Assembly: GCA_045545665.1 (NCBI GenBank)
Contig: JAZQBL010000049.1
Coordinates: 1 to 64,000, forward strand
From: RGIG7213 sp045545665
GTDB taxonomy: Bacteria; Bacillota; Clostridia; Oscillospirales; CAG-272
Reading direction: 5' to 3'
DNA length: 64,000 bases
Shown: piece by piece, positions 7,745-17,582 of the stretch
Numbering within the stretch: position 1 is the first letter of the stretch
Layout: each line of letters opens with the position of its first letter
Made by a program: the position numbers and the translations under genes
The notes under the pieces: model-generated
What the model saw: the letters and a program-made list of their open reading frames with translations, nothing else
What the model was told of the DNA's origin: nothing
The model's database searches: none

Positions 7745-9496
7745 ATGAGATTCGACAGTAGTTTTATCGAAGAACTTAAAGCTCGATGCGATATAGTCGA
7801 TATAATAAGCGGCTATGTCAACTTGAAACGTGCCGGCTCAAACTATGTCGGACTGTGTCCGTTTCATAATGAAAAATCCCCGTCGTTTACCGTGTTTACA
7901 AAAAACGATTCCTGCTATTGCTTCGGTTGCGGAGCGGGCGGCGACGTTATCACGTTTATAATGCGTATCGAAAACCTCGATTACGTTTCGGCACTTGAAT
8001 TTCTTGCTAACCGTGCAGGTCTTTCGCTTCCCGTTGACAGGATAAACGAAGGCGCTGTAAACAAGCGTAAACGCATATTGGAAATGAACAAACACGCCGC
8101 ACGTTTTTTTAATTCGGAGCTTACAAGCGGAAAATATAAAAATGCAACGGAGTATGCGCAAAGAAGAGGACTTTCCGGGGCTGTCGGCAAACGGTTCGGA
8201 ATAGGGTACTGTCCGGATTCTTACGGCGTCCTTGCGAATCATTTGCGTTCCTTGGGATATACTTCCGCTGAAATGAAAGAAGGCTTTCTTTGCGGTGAGG
8301 GTAAAAACGGCAAGCTTTTTGATTATTACAGAGGACGGCTCATTTTCCCGATAATCGACCCTGCAGGCAACGTTGTTGCCTTTGGAGGAAGAGCGCTCGG
8401 AGATGAAAAACCGAAATATTTAAATACAAACGATACACCCGCATTTAAGAAAGGCAGAAACCTTTTTGCCTTGAACTATGCGAAAAACTCAAAAGAGGAT
8501 TATTTTATCCTTTGCGAAGGATATACAGACGTTATAGCGTTGCATGCCGCAGGATTCACATCAGCCGTTGCAGGCCTCGGTACGGCTTTTACGCAGGAAC
8601 AGGCGGCGATGCTGAAAAAATATAAAAGCAAGGTCGTTATATGCTACGACGGTGATGAAGCCGGACGAAAGGCGACAAACAGAGCCATCCCCATTTTGAC
8701 GGCGGCGTCTCTTGAAGTACGCGCGCTTTCGCTGCCGGTAGGAGTTGACCCCGATGAATTCATACAAAAGTACGGCAAGGAACGCTTTTCGCACCTTATA
8801 AACGAATCCAAAAGTGAATTTCAGTTCAAATGCGATGCTATTCTGGCAGAGCATAATATTTCAGTGCCCGAAGAAAAAGTAAAAGCGTCCGATGCGATAT
8901 GTTCGGTGCTTGCAAGAATATCTTCCGACGTTGAAAGAGAAGTATATACGGCAAAAGCGGCAAAAATGCTTGATGTTTCCGAAGACAGCCTGAAGACGGA
9001 TGTAAAGAAAAAAAGACTTTCGTTTGCAAGAAAAGAAAAAAGAAAGTTTGCAGACGACGTAAAACGCACCGCTATGGGCTTCGGGGATAAAGTAAATCCC
9101 GATACCGTAAAAAACGTACGCGCCGCAAGAGCTGAGGAAGTTATTCTCGGTATTGCGCAGATAAATCCCGAATATATGGAAAAAGCGGAGAAAGAGGGCG
9201 GACTTTCCGAAGATATATTCTTTACCGCATTCGGGAAAAAAGTTTATCTCGTCATAAGGGATATATTTGAAAAAGAACGAAGATTTGATCCTGCTTTTCT
9301 TGCAGGTGAGTTTACACCCGAACAGATAGGGCGAATAACAAAAATGTACATCGACAGACAGGCGTTGTCGAATAATACTTACGGGGTGTTTTCACAAAGC
9401 GTCGACGTGCTTATTAAAGAAAAAGAGTCGGCAGAAATGTCGAACGACACAGTGAGCGATATAGAAGCTCTTATAAAGTCAAAAAGAAAAGATTAA
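7745..9496 (+). CDS. dnaG: DNA primase
   Basis: 583 residues. It synthesises RNA primers at the replication fork. In order: a CHC2 zinc-binding domain (GLCPFHNEKSPSF to CYCFGCGAGGD, ~36-65), the RNA-polymerase core (~110-250), the Toprim domain with ILCEGYTDVIAL (Glu) and CYDGDEAGRKA (DxD), and a C-terminal helicase-binding part (~440-583). Length is normal for Bacillota DnaG. GGGGAGG lies before ATG. It is followed after 35 bases by rpoD, the conserved macromolecular-synthesis operon. Confidence 0.96.
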   Translation: MRFDSSFIEELKARCDIVDIISGYVNLKRAGSNYVGLCPFHNEKSPSFTVFTKNDSCYCFGCGAGGDVITFIMRIENLDYVSALEFLANRAGLSLPVDRINEGAVNKRKRILEMNKHAARFFNSELTSGKYKNATEYAQRRGLSGAVGKRFGIGYCPDSYGVLANHLRSLGYTSAEMKEGFLCGEGKNGKLFDYYRGRLIFPIIDPAGNVVAFGGRALGDEKPKYLNTNDTPAFKKGRNLFALNYAKNSKEDYFILCEGYTDVIALHAAGFTSAVAGLGTAFTQEQAAMLKKYKSKVVICYDGDEAGRKATNRAIPILTAASLEVRALSLPVGVDPDEFIQKYGKERFSHLINESKSEFQFKCDAILAEHNISVPEEKVKASDAICSVLARISSDVEREVYTAKAAKMLDVSEDSLKTDVKKKRLSFARKEKRKFADDVKRTAMGFGDKVNPDTVKNVRAARAEEVILGIAQINPEYMEKAEKEGGLSEDIFFTAFGKKVYLVIRDIFEKERRFDPAFLAGEFTPEQIGRITKMYIDRQALSNNTYGVFSQSVDVLIKEKESAEMSNDTVSDIEALIKSKRKD

Positions 9497-9531
9497 TTTT
9501 ACCTTACATAAAGAAAGGAACGGTCGGTAAA

Positions 9532-10629
9532 ATGGAACAGGCAAAGAAAAATGCTATGAAATTGTTGATGGAAAAGGGAAAACAGAAGGGTTCTCTTACC
9601 AATAACGAGATTATGGAAGCGTTTGAAGAGATCGACCTCGATCTCGATCAGATCGAAAAATTCTACGATACGCTCCAGGGCATGGGTATCGAGATCGTTG
9701 GATATCTTGATAACGAACATGAATTCGACGAAATAGAAAGCGAAGTCGAAAAATACGAAAGCGCCGAGGATATGGAAAAAATGCTGGCGCAGGAGGGACT
9801 CCCCATAGACGACCCCGTTCGTATGTACCTTAAAGAAATAGGACAGTTTCCGCTGCTTGACAGCGAAAGAGAGCTGTATCTTGCACAGCGTATGGCAGAC
9901 GGTGACGACAAGGCGAAAAAAGAACTCGTTACAGCAAACCTGCGTCTTGTTGTAAGTATTGCCAAAAGATACGTAAGCAAGGGTATGTTCTTCCTCGATC
10001 TCATTCAGGAGGGTAACCTCGGTCTTATGAAGGCGGTTGAAAAGTTTGATTACACGAAGGGATATAAATTTTCAACGTATGCTACGTGGTGGATAAGACA
10101 AGCTATTACAAGAGCTATAGCGGATCAGGCAAGAACGATAAGAATTCCCGTTCATATGGTCGAAACGATACACAAGGTAACAAAGACGACACGCCAGCTT
10201 TTGCAGGAATACGGCAGAGAACCTTCCGCAGAGGAGATCGCCGCCGAGCTTAATATGAGCGTTGAAAAGGTCCGTGATATAATGAAGATAGCACAGGATC
10301 CCGTTTCTCTTGAAACGCCTATAGGCGAAGAGGAAGACAGCCACCTTGGCGACTTTATTCCCGATGACGACTCACCTGCTCCTGCAGACGCGGCATTCTA
10401 CACTTTGCTCCGCGAACAGCTCAACGAGGTCCTCAATACGCTCACTCCCCGTGAGGCACAGGTGCTCCGTTTGAGATTCGGTCTTGAAGACGGCAGAACG
10501 AGAACGCTTGAGGAAGTCGGAAAAGTCTTCAATATAACGAGAGAAAGAATCAGACAGATAGAAGCAAAGGCACTTCGCAAGCTCAGACATCCGAGCCGTT
10601 CCAAGCGTCTTAAGGACTATTTGGACTGA
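9532..10629 (+). CDS. rpoD: RNA polymerase primary sigma factor
   Basis: 365 residues. Housekeeping sigma factor (SigA). Region 1.1-like acidic N-terminus (1-80), region 1.2 (DPVRMYLKEIG), region 2 with LVVSIAKRYV and KFSTYATWWIRQAITRAIAD (-10 recognition), region 3 (IRIPVHMVETI) and region 4.2 helix-turn-helix (TLEEVGKVFNITRERIRQIE, -35 recognition). All parts are present and the length matches SigA. It is co-directional with dnaG. Several promoters in this window match its TTGACA/TATAAT type. Confidence 0.97.
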   Translation: MEQAKKNAMKLLMEKGKQKGSLTNNEIMEAFEEIDLDLDQIEKFYDTLQGMGIEIVGYLDNEHEFDEIESEVEKYESAEDMEKMLAQEGLPIDDPVRMYLKEIGQFPLLDSERELYLAQRMADGDDKAKKELVTANLRLVVSIAKRYVSKGMFFLDLIQEGNLGLMKAVEKFDYTKGYKFSTYATWWIRQAITRAIADQARTIRIPVHMVETIHKVTKTTRQLLQEYGREPSAEEIAAELNMSVEKVRDIMKIAQDPVSLETPIGEEEDSHLGDFIPDDDSPAPADAAFYTLLREQLNEVLNTLTPREAQVLRLRFGLEDGRTRTLEEVGKVFNITRERIRQIEAKALRKLRHPSRSKRLKDYLD

Positions 10630-10667
10630 TAAATTACCGCTGTTTATATTTTATTTAAAAAAACTAC

Positions 10668-10696
10668 TTGACTGAACGTCAATTTTAGTGTAATAT
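10668..10696 (+). promoter_or_regulatory. Sigma-A promoter for the solute-binding-like lipoprotein
   Basis: TTGACT (10668-10673), 17-base spacer, TAATAT (10691-10696), giving a leader of about 90 bases to the ATG at 10793. Confidence 0.75.
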
Positions 10697-10792
10697 GTAA
10701 CTGTATATTTATAGACAGAACTTTTGTTCTCGTAATTTAATTTTTTGATGAAGTATTCTTCACAATCAAAGAAAGGCATGGTCACATAACAA

Positions 10793-13273
10793 ATGAAAAA
10801 GAGATTATTCGCAATCTTTCTCGCCCTTGCAATGATGTTACCTGTAGCACTTGCAGGCTGTTCTTCGGGTTCTTCTGCTGCAGAAGGCGAAGACATAATC
10901 GAAGCTGATGAAATAGCGGCGAGAAAACCGAAAACCGTTGTTTTGACACTTATGACGGGTGATGAAACGACTGACGAGGCAATAAAAGCCGTTCAGGATG
11001 AGATAAACTCAATAACAACACAGCGCTTTAAAACGCAGGTAATCCTCCGTTACTTTAAAGAAAGCGAATATGAAGAAAAAATAGACCAGATAGTTGCTGA
11101 GATCGCAGAAGAGCAGACTTTGAAAGCAGAGCAGGAAAGTGTTGCCGATGCTTCCGAAAAAGAATCAAAGCGTTTGGCAGCTATAGATAAGCTCATTGCC
11201 AACGATAAGGATCAGGGCGGCAGAAAGAGCAAATGGTACAAGGAAGAAGCTCAGGAAGAGGAAGAAAGCGAAACGGAATATTACGAAACAGAATTTAATA
11301 TTCTCGGTTCTTCCGTTGAAAAATATCCTACACCTTCCTCTACGCAGATGGACGTATTCCTTATCTGCGGTGCGGCAAATCTTTCAAAGTACGTAAATGA
11401 TGAAACGTATGCAACCGATAACGAATCATTCTTGCTTCAGCTTGATGAAATGCTTGCTGATAAAGCAAAAGAGCTTCATCAGTATTTGAACCCCAACGTT
11501 CTTTTGGGCGGTAAGGTCGGCGACGGTACGTACGCAATACCGACTAACAGACAGTTGGCTTATGACTACACGTATCTCGTTCTTGACAAAGCTCTTATGG
11601 CTAAATACGGCATAAACGAAGAAAAGATAACAGGTCTTACAGATAAAGAAACGATCAAATATCTTAACGCTGTAAGCGCAGGCGAAACGGATGTTACACC
11701 TATCCTCAATCCTTTGGCAGGTCTTTACGACGAAGTTGACGAGGATGCATACATTCAGCCCATAAGCCTTGCAGATGCTCCCGGTATTGTAGGTCTTTTC
11801 TCAGGTGAAACGACAATATACGGTACGTATCTTTCCAATGCGGCAACATCGGGACTTAAATCTGCTCCGAAGAACATACTTAACCAGTGGCAGTATACTG
11901 AATTTTATTCATATATGAAGCAGTTTGAGCGTAAAGGCTACTTCTGCGAAAACCCCACCGAAGACACAAAGTTTGCTCTTAAAGTTGTCACGGATGATGA
12001 ATCGTATGCAAGCACGGTCGATACTGATAAATACGTTGTAAAGGTTCTTGAAAAGCCCGTTGCATCGACCGAAACAGTCGGTGAATATATGCTCGGTATA
12101 AGCAAATACGCATCGGACCCCGACAGATGTATGGAAATAATTACATTCCTTAATACTAACTCTGAGTTCAGAAACCTTCTTCAGTACGGTATTGAAGGCG
12201 AAAACTACAGAATAGATGAAGCTACCGGCGCACTTAAGCGTCTTAACCGTGACTATATGATGAATATCTACGTTACGGGTAATACGTTTATCGCATATCC
12301 CGAAGAAGATATGAACCTTGACGTTTGGGAAAAGGCTAAGGAAACAAATAAATCAACGCTTGTTTCTCCCTACCTCGGATTCGTTTTCCAGAATGAAAAC
12401 AATGCCGATATCATAAAGGATGCTAAGAAGGTGTCCGATGAGATGTTCAAACGTGTAAACGATTACAACCCCGAAAATGACAGATTAGCAAAGATTGCCG
12501 ACGGTGAGAATGCTATCGAAGCAGCTAAAGAGGCACTTATAACGCTCCGCGCGGAGAATGTAACTCTTAAAGCAGCTTATGAGCCTTTCCGCAAGGTCAT
12601 CGACCCCATTCAGGCTCAGTATGATGCTATAAAGGCTCGTCTTGATGATGCAAATAAAGCAAATAAACCTTTTAAGGATGAAGTAACAAAGCTTCAGGCA
12701 GAGGTTAAGAAGCAGACTGAAATCATAGATGCAAGAACGAAGAGCATTGCAGATGCACAGGCTGAATTGGACGAATTGAAAAAATCCGAAACACCTGCTG
12801 CAGATGCTATAGAAAAGCTCGAAAACGATATCGTTACTATGCAGTCGGCACTTGATGCTGCACAGAAAGCTCTCAACGAGGCAAATCCTAAGCTTACAGC
12901 TGCAGAAGCGGCTATGGCACCCACACAGGCAACTGTTGATTCCATAACAGCACAGCTTGCCCCTGTTGAGGAAAAGCTCAATGTAGAAAAAGAAAAGGCG
13001 AAGGCTGAAAAGGCAGCTCTTGATGAAAACGAAGCACAGATCAAAACGAATGAAGATGCAATAGTTGCAAATCAGAAGCTCGTCGATTCTTATAAGCGCA
13101 CAACGACAGAAGAATATGATGAAATAATCATGGATCTGTATGAAGCGTTCTTCTCACAGCTTAACGCAGAACTCAGAAAGAACGAAGCTTACTCTAAATT
13201 TATGAATGCGGAAGACGAAAACAGTGTTGTATTTATTTACAATAACTGGTACGATGAAATGTACGCCGCTTAA
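10793..13273 (+). CDS. Solute-binding-like lipoprotein with large coiled-coil insertion
   Basis: 826 residues. A lipoprotein signal (MKKRLFAIFLALAMMLP, lipobox LAGC at Cys 22) is followed by an extracellular solute-binding-like fold: VVLTLMTGDE start, KDQGGRKSKWYK (charged loop), MDVFLICGA, GDGTYAIPTNRQLAYDYTYL, GEYMLGISKYASDPDRCMEI. From ~560 to ~775 the sequence turns into Ala/Lys/Glu heptads (AALDENEAQIKTNEDAIVAN), a long coiled coil without parallel in ordinary solute-binding proteins. The final ~50 residues (EEYDEIIMDLYEAFFSQLN to FIYNNWYDEMY) resemble the normal end of such a protein, so the coil is an insertion. No ABC permease genes adjoin. A good promoter and a terminator make it monocistronic. 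Confidence 0.78.
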   Translation: MKKRLFAIFLALAMMLPVALAGCSSGSSAAEGEDIIEADEIAARKPKTVVLTLMTGDETTDEAIKAVQDEINSITTQRFKTQVILRYFKESEYEEKIDQIVAEIAEEQTLKAEQESVADASEKESKRLAAIDKLIANDKDQGGRKSKWYKEEAQEEEESETEYYETEFNILGSSVEKYPTPSSTQMDVFLICGAANLSKYVNDETYATDNESFLLQLDEMLADKAKELHQYLNPNVLLGGKVGDGTYAIPTNRQLAYDYTYLVLDKALMAKYGINEEKITGLTDKETIKYLNAVSAGETDVTPILNPLAGLYDEVDEDAYIQPISLADAPGIVGLFSGETTIYGTYLSNAATSGLKSAPKNILNQWQYTEFYSYMKQFERKGYFCENPTEDTKFALKVVTDDESYASTVDTDKYVVKVLEKPVASTETVGEYMLGISKYASDPDRCMEIITFLNTNSEFRNLLQYGIEGENYRIDEATGALKRLNRDYMMNIYVTGNTFIAYPEEDMNLDVWEKAKETNKSTLVSPYLGFVFQNENNADIIKDAKKVSDEMFKRVNDYNPENDRLAKIADGENAIEAAKEALITLRAENVTLKAAYEPFRKVIDPIQAQYDAIKARLDDANKANKPFKDEVTKLQAEVKKQTEIIDARTKSIADAQAELDELKKSETPAADAIEKLENDIVTMQSALDAAQKALNEANPKLTAAEAAMAPTQATVDSITAQLAPVEEKLNVEKEKAKAEKAALDENEAQIKTNEDAIVANQKLVDSYKRTTTEEYDEIIMDLYEAFFSQLNAELRKNEAYSKFMNAEDENSVVFIYNNWYDEMYAA

Positions 13274-13313
13274 TAAGTTTTACAGTATGTAACAACTGAA
13301 AAAAAACAACGAA

Positions 13314-13345
13314 AGCCGATACGCGATCAAGCGTATCGGCTTTTT
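13314..13345 (+). terminator. Rho-independent terminator
   Basis: An 11-bp perfect stem (13314-13324 with 13331-13341, AGCCGATACGC type), loop GATCAA, then TTTT. It ends the 10793 transcript. Confidence 0.9.
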
Positions 13346-13406
13346 GATATTAAAAATTATGTAATGTTTGCTATTAAATTGTTTTTAAAAAATATTACCT
13401 TTTTTG

Positions 13407-13435
13407 TTGAAATTTAAATCTATATGTGATATCAT
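13407..13435 (+). promoter_or_regulatory. Sigma-A promoter for the dockerin/cohesin operon
   Basis: TTGAAA (13407-13412), 17-base spacer, TATCAT (13430-13435), followed by a ~50-base leader to ATG 13492. The region is very A/T rich. Confidence 0.6.
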
Positions 13436-13491
13436 ATATATAAGTGTAAAAATAAATATATACATAAAAAATATTGAAAGGAAGTGCTGTG

Positions 13492-16400
13492 ATGTTAAAA
13501 AAAATGATTTCTCTATTACTTGTCTTCTGTACGTTAACGTCAACTGTCTGCATTGCCCCCGTTGCCCTTGAAGAGTACGAATACTCAGATACTCAAAACG
13601 GTGTTGCAATTACTGACTGGAATGAAAATGCCTCTTATACAGTCGTTATCCCCGATAATATCGACGGAAAGACTGTTACGGAAATAAGAAAAGAAGCGTT
13701 TTCGAATTGTGCTTCAGTTTATGAAATAATAATTCCCGATACGGTAACGCTTATAGATCCGTCTGCGTTTATCGGCTGTACGTCGCTTAGAGCGATAACG
13801 GTATCTGATTCAAATGAAGCTTACAAAACCGTAAACGGTAACCTTTATTCAAAGGACGGGAAAACTCTTGTGAAATTCTGTGATGTATCGGCGGCTGAAT
13901 TTTCTCTGCCTTATACGGTAAGCGAAATATCACCTTACGCTTTTTATCAGATGGATAAACTGACCTCTTTGACGCTCAACAATGTGAAAAGTATTGGGAA
14001 ATATGCCTTTTACGGTTGCTCATCACTTAAAAATATTGACCTTTCTTCTGTAGAAAAGGTTGAAGAATATGCTTTTTATTCGTGCATTTCGCTTACATAT
14101 GCAAACATTGGAATAAAGAACATTCCCGAAGGACTCTTTTACGGTTGTGAAAAGCTCGAAGACGTTGTTCTTACAGGTACGGAATCTGTAGGAAAACTTG
14201 CTTTTGCAGGATGCTTTTCGCTTAAAACAGTACTTATACCAAACGGTGCGTCAGTCGCTTCCGAAGCATTTTTCGGTACGTCTGCTGTGCTGTACGGCGA
14301 TGATAGCGTAAAAACGTACGCACTTGAAAACGAAAATAAATACAAAAAAGCAGTGTATACCGGTTCGATACAAGTTTCCTCCGTTGCGTTTGCTTCGCAG
14401 TCTGTTAATATGCGGGTGGATGACGTATTATCCCCGAGTGTATCGGTTCTGCCGAAAGATGCTGAAGTCAAAGACGTTATATATACTTCATCAAATGAGG
14501 ACGTTGTTAAAATAGTTGACGGCAGATTTTCAGCCGTTGGTAAAGGCGTAGCAACGGTCGTTGCAAAAAGCGTAAACGGTGCAAAAAAAGCTGTTGTAAC
14601 TGTAAATGTTTCCGACAGGGATGCGCCTTTGCAGTCATCACATCCGTATGAAAGCGGATTGAATCAAAAATATACGTATACTCTTGAAGGTGAGCCTGAA
14701 AAGATCGCCGTTGCTTTTTCACACGATACATACGTTGAAGAATACGAAGATTTTATCATCGTAATGGACAAAAACAACGAAAACGTAGGCACGTATACTG
14801 CAGATCAGCTTGCCGGAAAAGTGCTTATAATAGACGGCGATACGGTAAATATTATGCTCATTTCCGACGATGACGTTGAATATTTCGGATTTTGTATCAC
14901 TCACGTGATGCCTGCGGAGAAGTTTTTGACAGCATCCGAAATAACCCTTGACAAAGACACTCTCGAACTTAATTACGGTGACACATATAAACTTAATTAC
15001 ACACTTTCGCCGAACGGTGCTTTGGTATCCGATGTTTATTTCATATCAAGCGATAACGACGTCGTATCCGTAGATCCCGACGGAACTGTATATGCCGTGA
15101 ACAAAGGACAGGCTCGCGTTATCGCTTACGATAAGGTGTCCGGAAAGAGTGCGCAGTGCTTGATAACTGTAAATAAAAACGTAATTGACGGTATGCACTA
15201 CACCTCGGACGGTGAAAAAATTACAATAACGTATTATGAAGGAGAAGAAGAAACCCTTACGATTCCTTCAAAAATAGACGATCTGCCCGTTGAGATTATT
15301 GCAGACGGCGCATTTATGTATTCGCCTACACTGAAAAGCATTACCGTTCCGAGTACGGTGACGGTTATTGCAAACGATGCGTTTGTCGGATGTGTCAATC
15401 TTACGGAAATAAACGTATCGGAAGAAAATGAAAAGTTTTCTTCCTCCGACGGTGTTCTTTACAGCAAGGACGGCACGTATCTTATTGCCTGTCCCGGTGG
15501 TAAAACAGGTGGATTTATTGTTAAAAACGGCGTTGTTGCAATAGGCGCGCACGCATTTAATATGTGTGTAAATATAACGGATATAACACTTTCTCCGACA
15601 GTTGAGCTTATATCTCAAACTGCATTTGATTACTGTGAAAAGCTTACGGCGTTTGCTGTTGAGTCCTCAGATCATTTTGCAGTCAACGACGGTGTTCTTT
15701 ACACGAAGGATATGAAGGCTCTCGTTCATTATCCTTGTGCAAAAGAAGGAAAATACGTTATGCCTCAAAGCGTTGAAGTGATAAAAGACGGTGCTTTCAA
15801 CAGCGCTGTTAAGCTTACCGACATAACAATATCGAAAAATCTTTCCGAAATAGAAAAAGGCGCACTTTCACACGCTGAGAATTTAAAGACCGTTACGTGC
15901 GGTGAAGATAGTATGTTCTTTGCATCATCCAACGGTATTCTTTATGATAAGGATAAAAAGACTGTAGTCTGCTGCCCGCCGGCGTATAATGGAGAATTTT
16001 TTATAAAAGACGGTGTTGAGACAATAGGCGAATATGCTTTTGCAGCGTGTGTAAACGTCACCGACGTATTTATTCCGTCTACTGTCAAGAAGATAGGAAA
16101 ATATGCGTTTTTCGGTGCTGACGGAATATCTCAGATAATATTACCGCCAAGTGTTGTAAGTGTTGGCGAAGGTGCATTTGATAATTGCTCAAACGTAAGA
16201 GTTTTTGCCCCCGACGGCGTTGTAAATATAGGTACTGCCAACGGAAGTGCGGTGATCCTTTGCTCAGAAGGCTCACAAACGTGGGAAAATGCACAAAGTG
16301 CAGGTTATAAAACCGAGGCTGTGACGTATTCATCAACTCAGTCAGGTATTGCAATTTATTACGGAGTAGTACCGAAGGATGCTGAGTTTGAAGCAGTTAA

Positions 16401-17580
16401 GTGTAAAAACGGTAAAACAGCTCTTCTGCAGATGCTGTTTCCGTCAGATGAGATAAAGGCACTTGATATTTCATTCGGTAAATATATTACACCGAATGAT
16501 TACACGGCTGTTCTGTATACGGATGAAGCAGTAGAAGCTGTCTACAGAGTTGAAAACGGCAATATTGAAGAAATAGACTTTACGACTGTAACAAACGGTA
16601 TTTCTTTCCTGACACGCGGAGGCACGTACGTGCTTTCCTGCGGCGTCCGTATAAACGATAATACGGATGTTGCCATCAGACGCTTGCCCGATAAAACAGA
16701 ATACAGCTATGGCGAAGAATTTGTAAAAGACGGACTCGAAGTATACTATAAAAATTTTGCAGGTATCGTTACGGTGCTTGACAGCGATGCGTATACGATG
16801 GATGCTCCCACACTTAATATCGGCGGAGAGCACACTGTAAAAGTTACGTATGATACAAAAAGTGCTGAATTTAAAGTAAAGGTCAAAACAGAACCGCTCA
16901 CAGCCGATCTTCGTATCGAAGGAGAGCTTAAGCTCGGCGGCAAGATCACGGCAACCGTTGAAAACGTAAACTACGATTACATCCCCTATGAGATCACATG
17001 GTACAGAAACGGTGAGCTTGTGGAAGGTGTAAAAGGAAACGAGTACACGGTAACGGTTCTCGACAGCGATAAGGATATCACAGCGAAGATCACGGCGATA
17101 AACGGTTGCGAGGGAGAGGCTTTATCAAACGTATTGCACGTGGGTTTGTTTGGAATTTCAACGGACGTCTATAAGATAAACAAAGAAAGTGCTTTGATAA
17201 GCAAGATAAACGAGCAGACAACGGTGGATACCTTCTTGTCAAACCTTACATTCTCAAACGGCGTAAAAGCGTATAAGGGCGATAAAGAGCTTGCAGGTGA
17301 AGATCTTATAACAACGGGAACCGAGATAAGACTTTACAGCGGCGGCGAGGTCGTAAGCACGGTTACTGCAGTTGTTACGGGTGATATAAACGGCGACGGT
17401 AAAATATCACTTATAGATTTTTCAAACATCAAGGCGTATATGCTCGGTGATAAAGAGTTTACGTCATTTGATAAATATGCGGCAGACGCAAACGGCGACG
17501 GCAAGCTTTCACTTATCGACTTTTCACAGTTCAAGGCGCATATGCTTGGCGATCTAACAATAGAAGGAAAGGAATATTGA
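13492..17580 (+). CDS. Large surface protein: BspA-type LRR, Ig-like domains, C-terminal dockerin
   Basis: 1362 residues from ATG 13492 (GGAAG eight bases before; an upstream TTG lacks one). A signal peptide (MISLLLVFCTLTSTVCIA) precedes two blocks of BspA/LRR_5 repeats (~40-270 and ~570-910) of the type IPDTVTLIDPSAFIGCTSL. Between them are Big_2-type Ig domains (~290-370 and ~470-560, with SSDNDVVSVDPDGTVYAV), and after the second block a Big_3-like domain (FVKDGLEVYYKNF). The last ~65 residues are a type-I-like dockerin: GDINGDGKISLIDFSNIKAY and ADANGDGKLSLIDFSQFKAH, two calcium loops each with an F helix. No catalytic domain is visible. The next gene, two bases on, encodes a cohesin. Confidence 0.9.
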   Translation: MLKKMISLLLVFCTLTSTVCIAPVALEEYEYSDTQNGVAITDWNENASYTVVIPDNIDGKTVTEIRKEAFSNCASVYEIIIPDTVTLIDPSAFIGCTSLRAITVSDSNEAYKTVNGNLYSKDGKTLVKFCDVSAAEFSLPYTVSEISPYAFYQMDKLTSLTLNNVKSIGKYAFYGCSSLKNIDLSSVEKVEEYAFYSCISLTYANIGIKNIPEGLFYGCEKLEDVVLTGTESVGKLAFAGCFSLKTVLIPNGASVASEAFFGTSAVLYGDDSVKTYALENENKYKKAVYTGSIQVSSVAFASQSVNMRVDDVLSPSVSVLPKDAEVKDVIYTSSNEDVVKIVDGRFSAVGKGVATVVAKSVNGAKKAVVTVNVSDRDAPLQSSHPYESGLNQKYTYTLEGEPEKIAVAFSHDTYVEEYEDFIIVMDKNNENVGTYTADQLAGKVLIIDGDTVNIMLISDDDVEYFGFCITHVMPAEKFLTASEITLDKDTLELNYGDTYKLNYTLSPNGALVSDVYFISSDNDVVSVDPDGTVYAVNKGQARVIAYDKVSGKSAQCLITVNKNVIDGMHYTSDGEKITITYYEGEEETLTIPSKIDDLPVEIIADGAFMYSPTLKSITVPSTVTVIANDAFVGCVNLTEINVSEENEKFSSSDGVLYSKDGTYLIACPGGKTGGFIVKNGVVAIGAHAFNMCVNITDITLSPTVELISQTAFDYCEKLTAFAVESSDHFAVNDGVLYTKDMKALVHYPCAKEGKYVMPQSVEVIKDGAFNSAVKLTDITISKNLSEIEKGALSHAENLKTVTCGEDSMFFASSNGILYDKDKKTVVCCPPAYNGEFFIKDGVETIGEYAFAACVNVTDVFIPSTVKKIGKYAFFGADGISQIILPPSVVSVGEGAFDNCSNVRVFAPDGVVNIGTANGSAVILCSEGSQTWENAQSAGYKTEAVTYSSTQSGIAIYYGVVPKDAEFEAVKCKNGKTALLQMLFPSDEIKALDISFGKYITPNDYTAVLYTDEAVEAVYRVENGNIEEIDFTTVTNGISFLTRGGTYVLSCGVRINDNTDVAIRRLPDKTEYSYGEEFVKDGLEVYYKNFAGIVTVLDSDAYTMDAPTLNIGGEHTVKVTYDTKSAEFKVKVKTEPLTADLRIEGELKLGGKITATVENVNYDYIPYEITWYRNGELVEGVKGNEYTVTVLDSDKDITAKITAINGCEGEALSNVLHVGLFGISTDVYKINKESALISKINEQTTVDTFLSNLTFSNGVKAYKGDKELAGEDLITTGTEIRLYSGGEVVSTVTAVVTGDINGDGKISLIDFSNIKAYMLGDKEFTSFDKYAADANGDGKLSLIDFSQFKAHMLGDLTIEGKEY

Positions 17581-17582
17581 GT

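Noticed and set aside
13600..16300. Regularly spaced short repeats that might suggest CRISPR
   Set aside because: The repeats are protein-level LRR units with variable DNA sequence inside one open reading frame; no identical DNA repeats or spacers.
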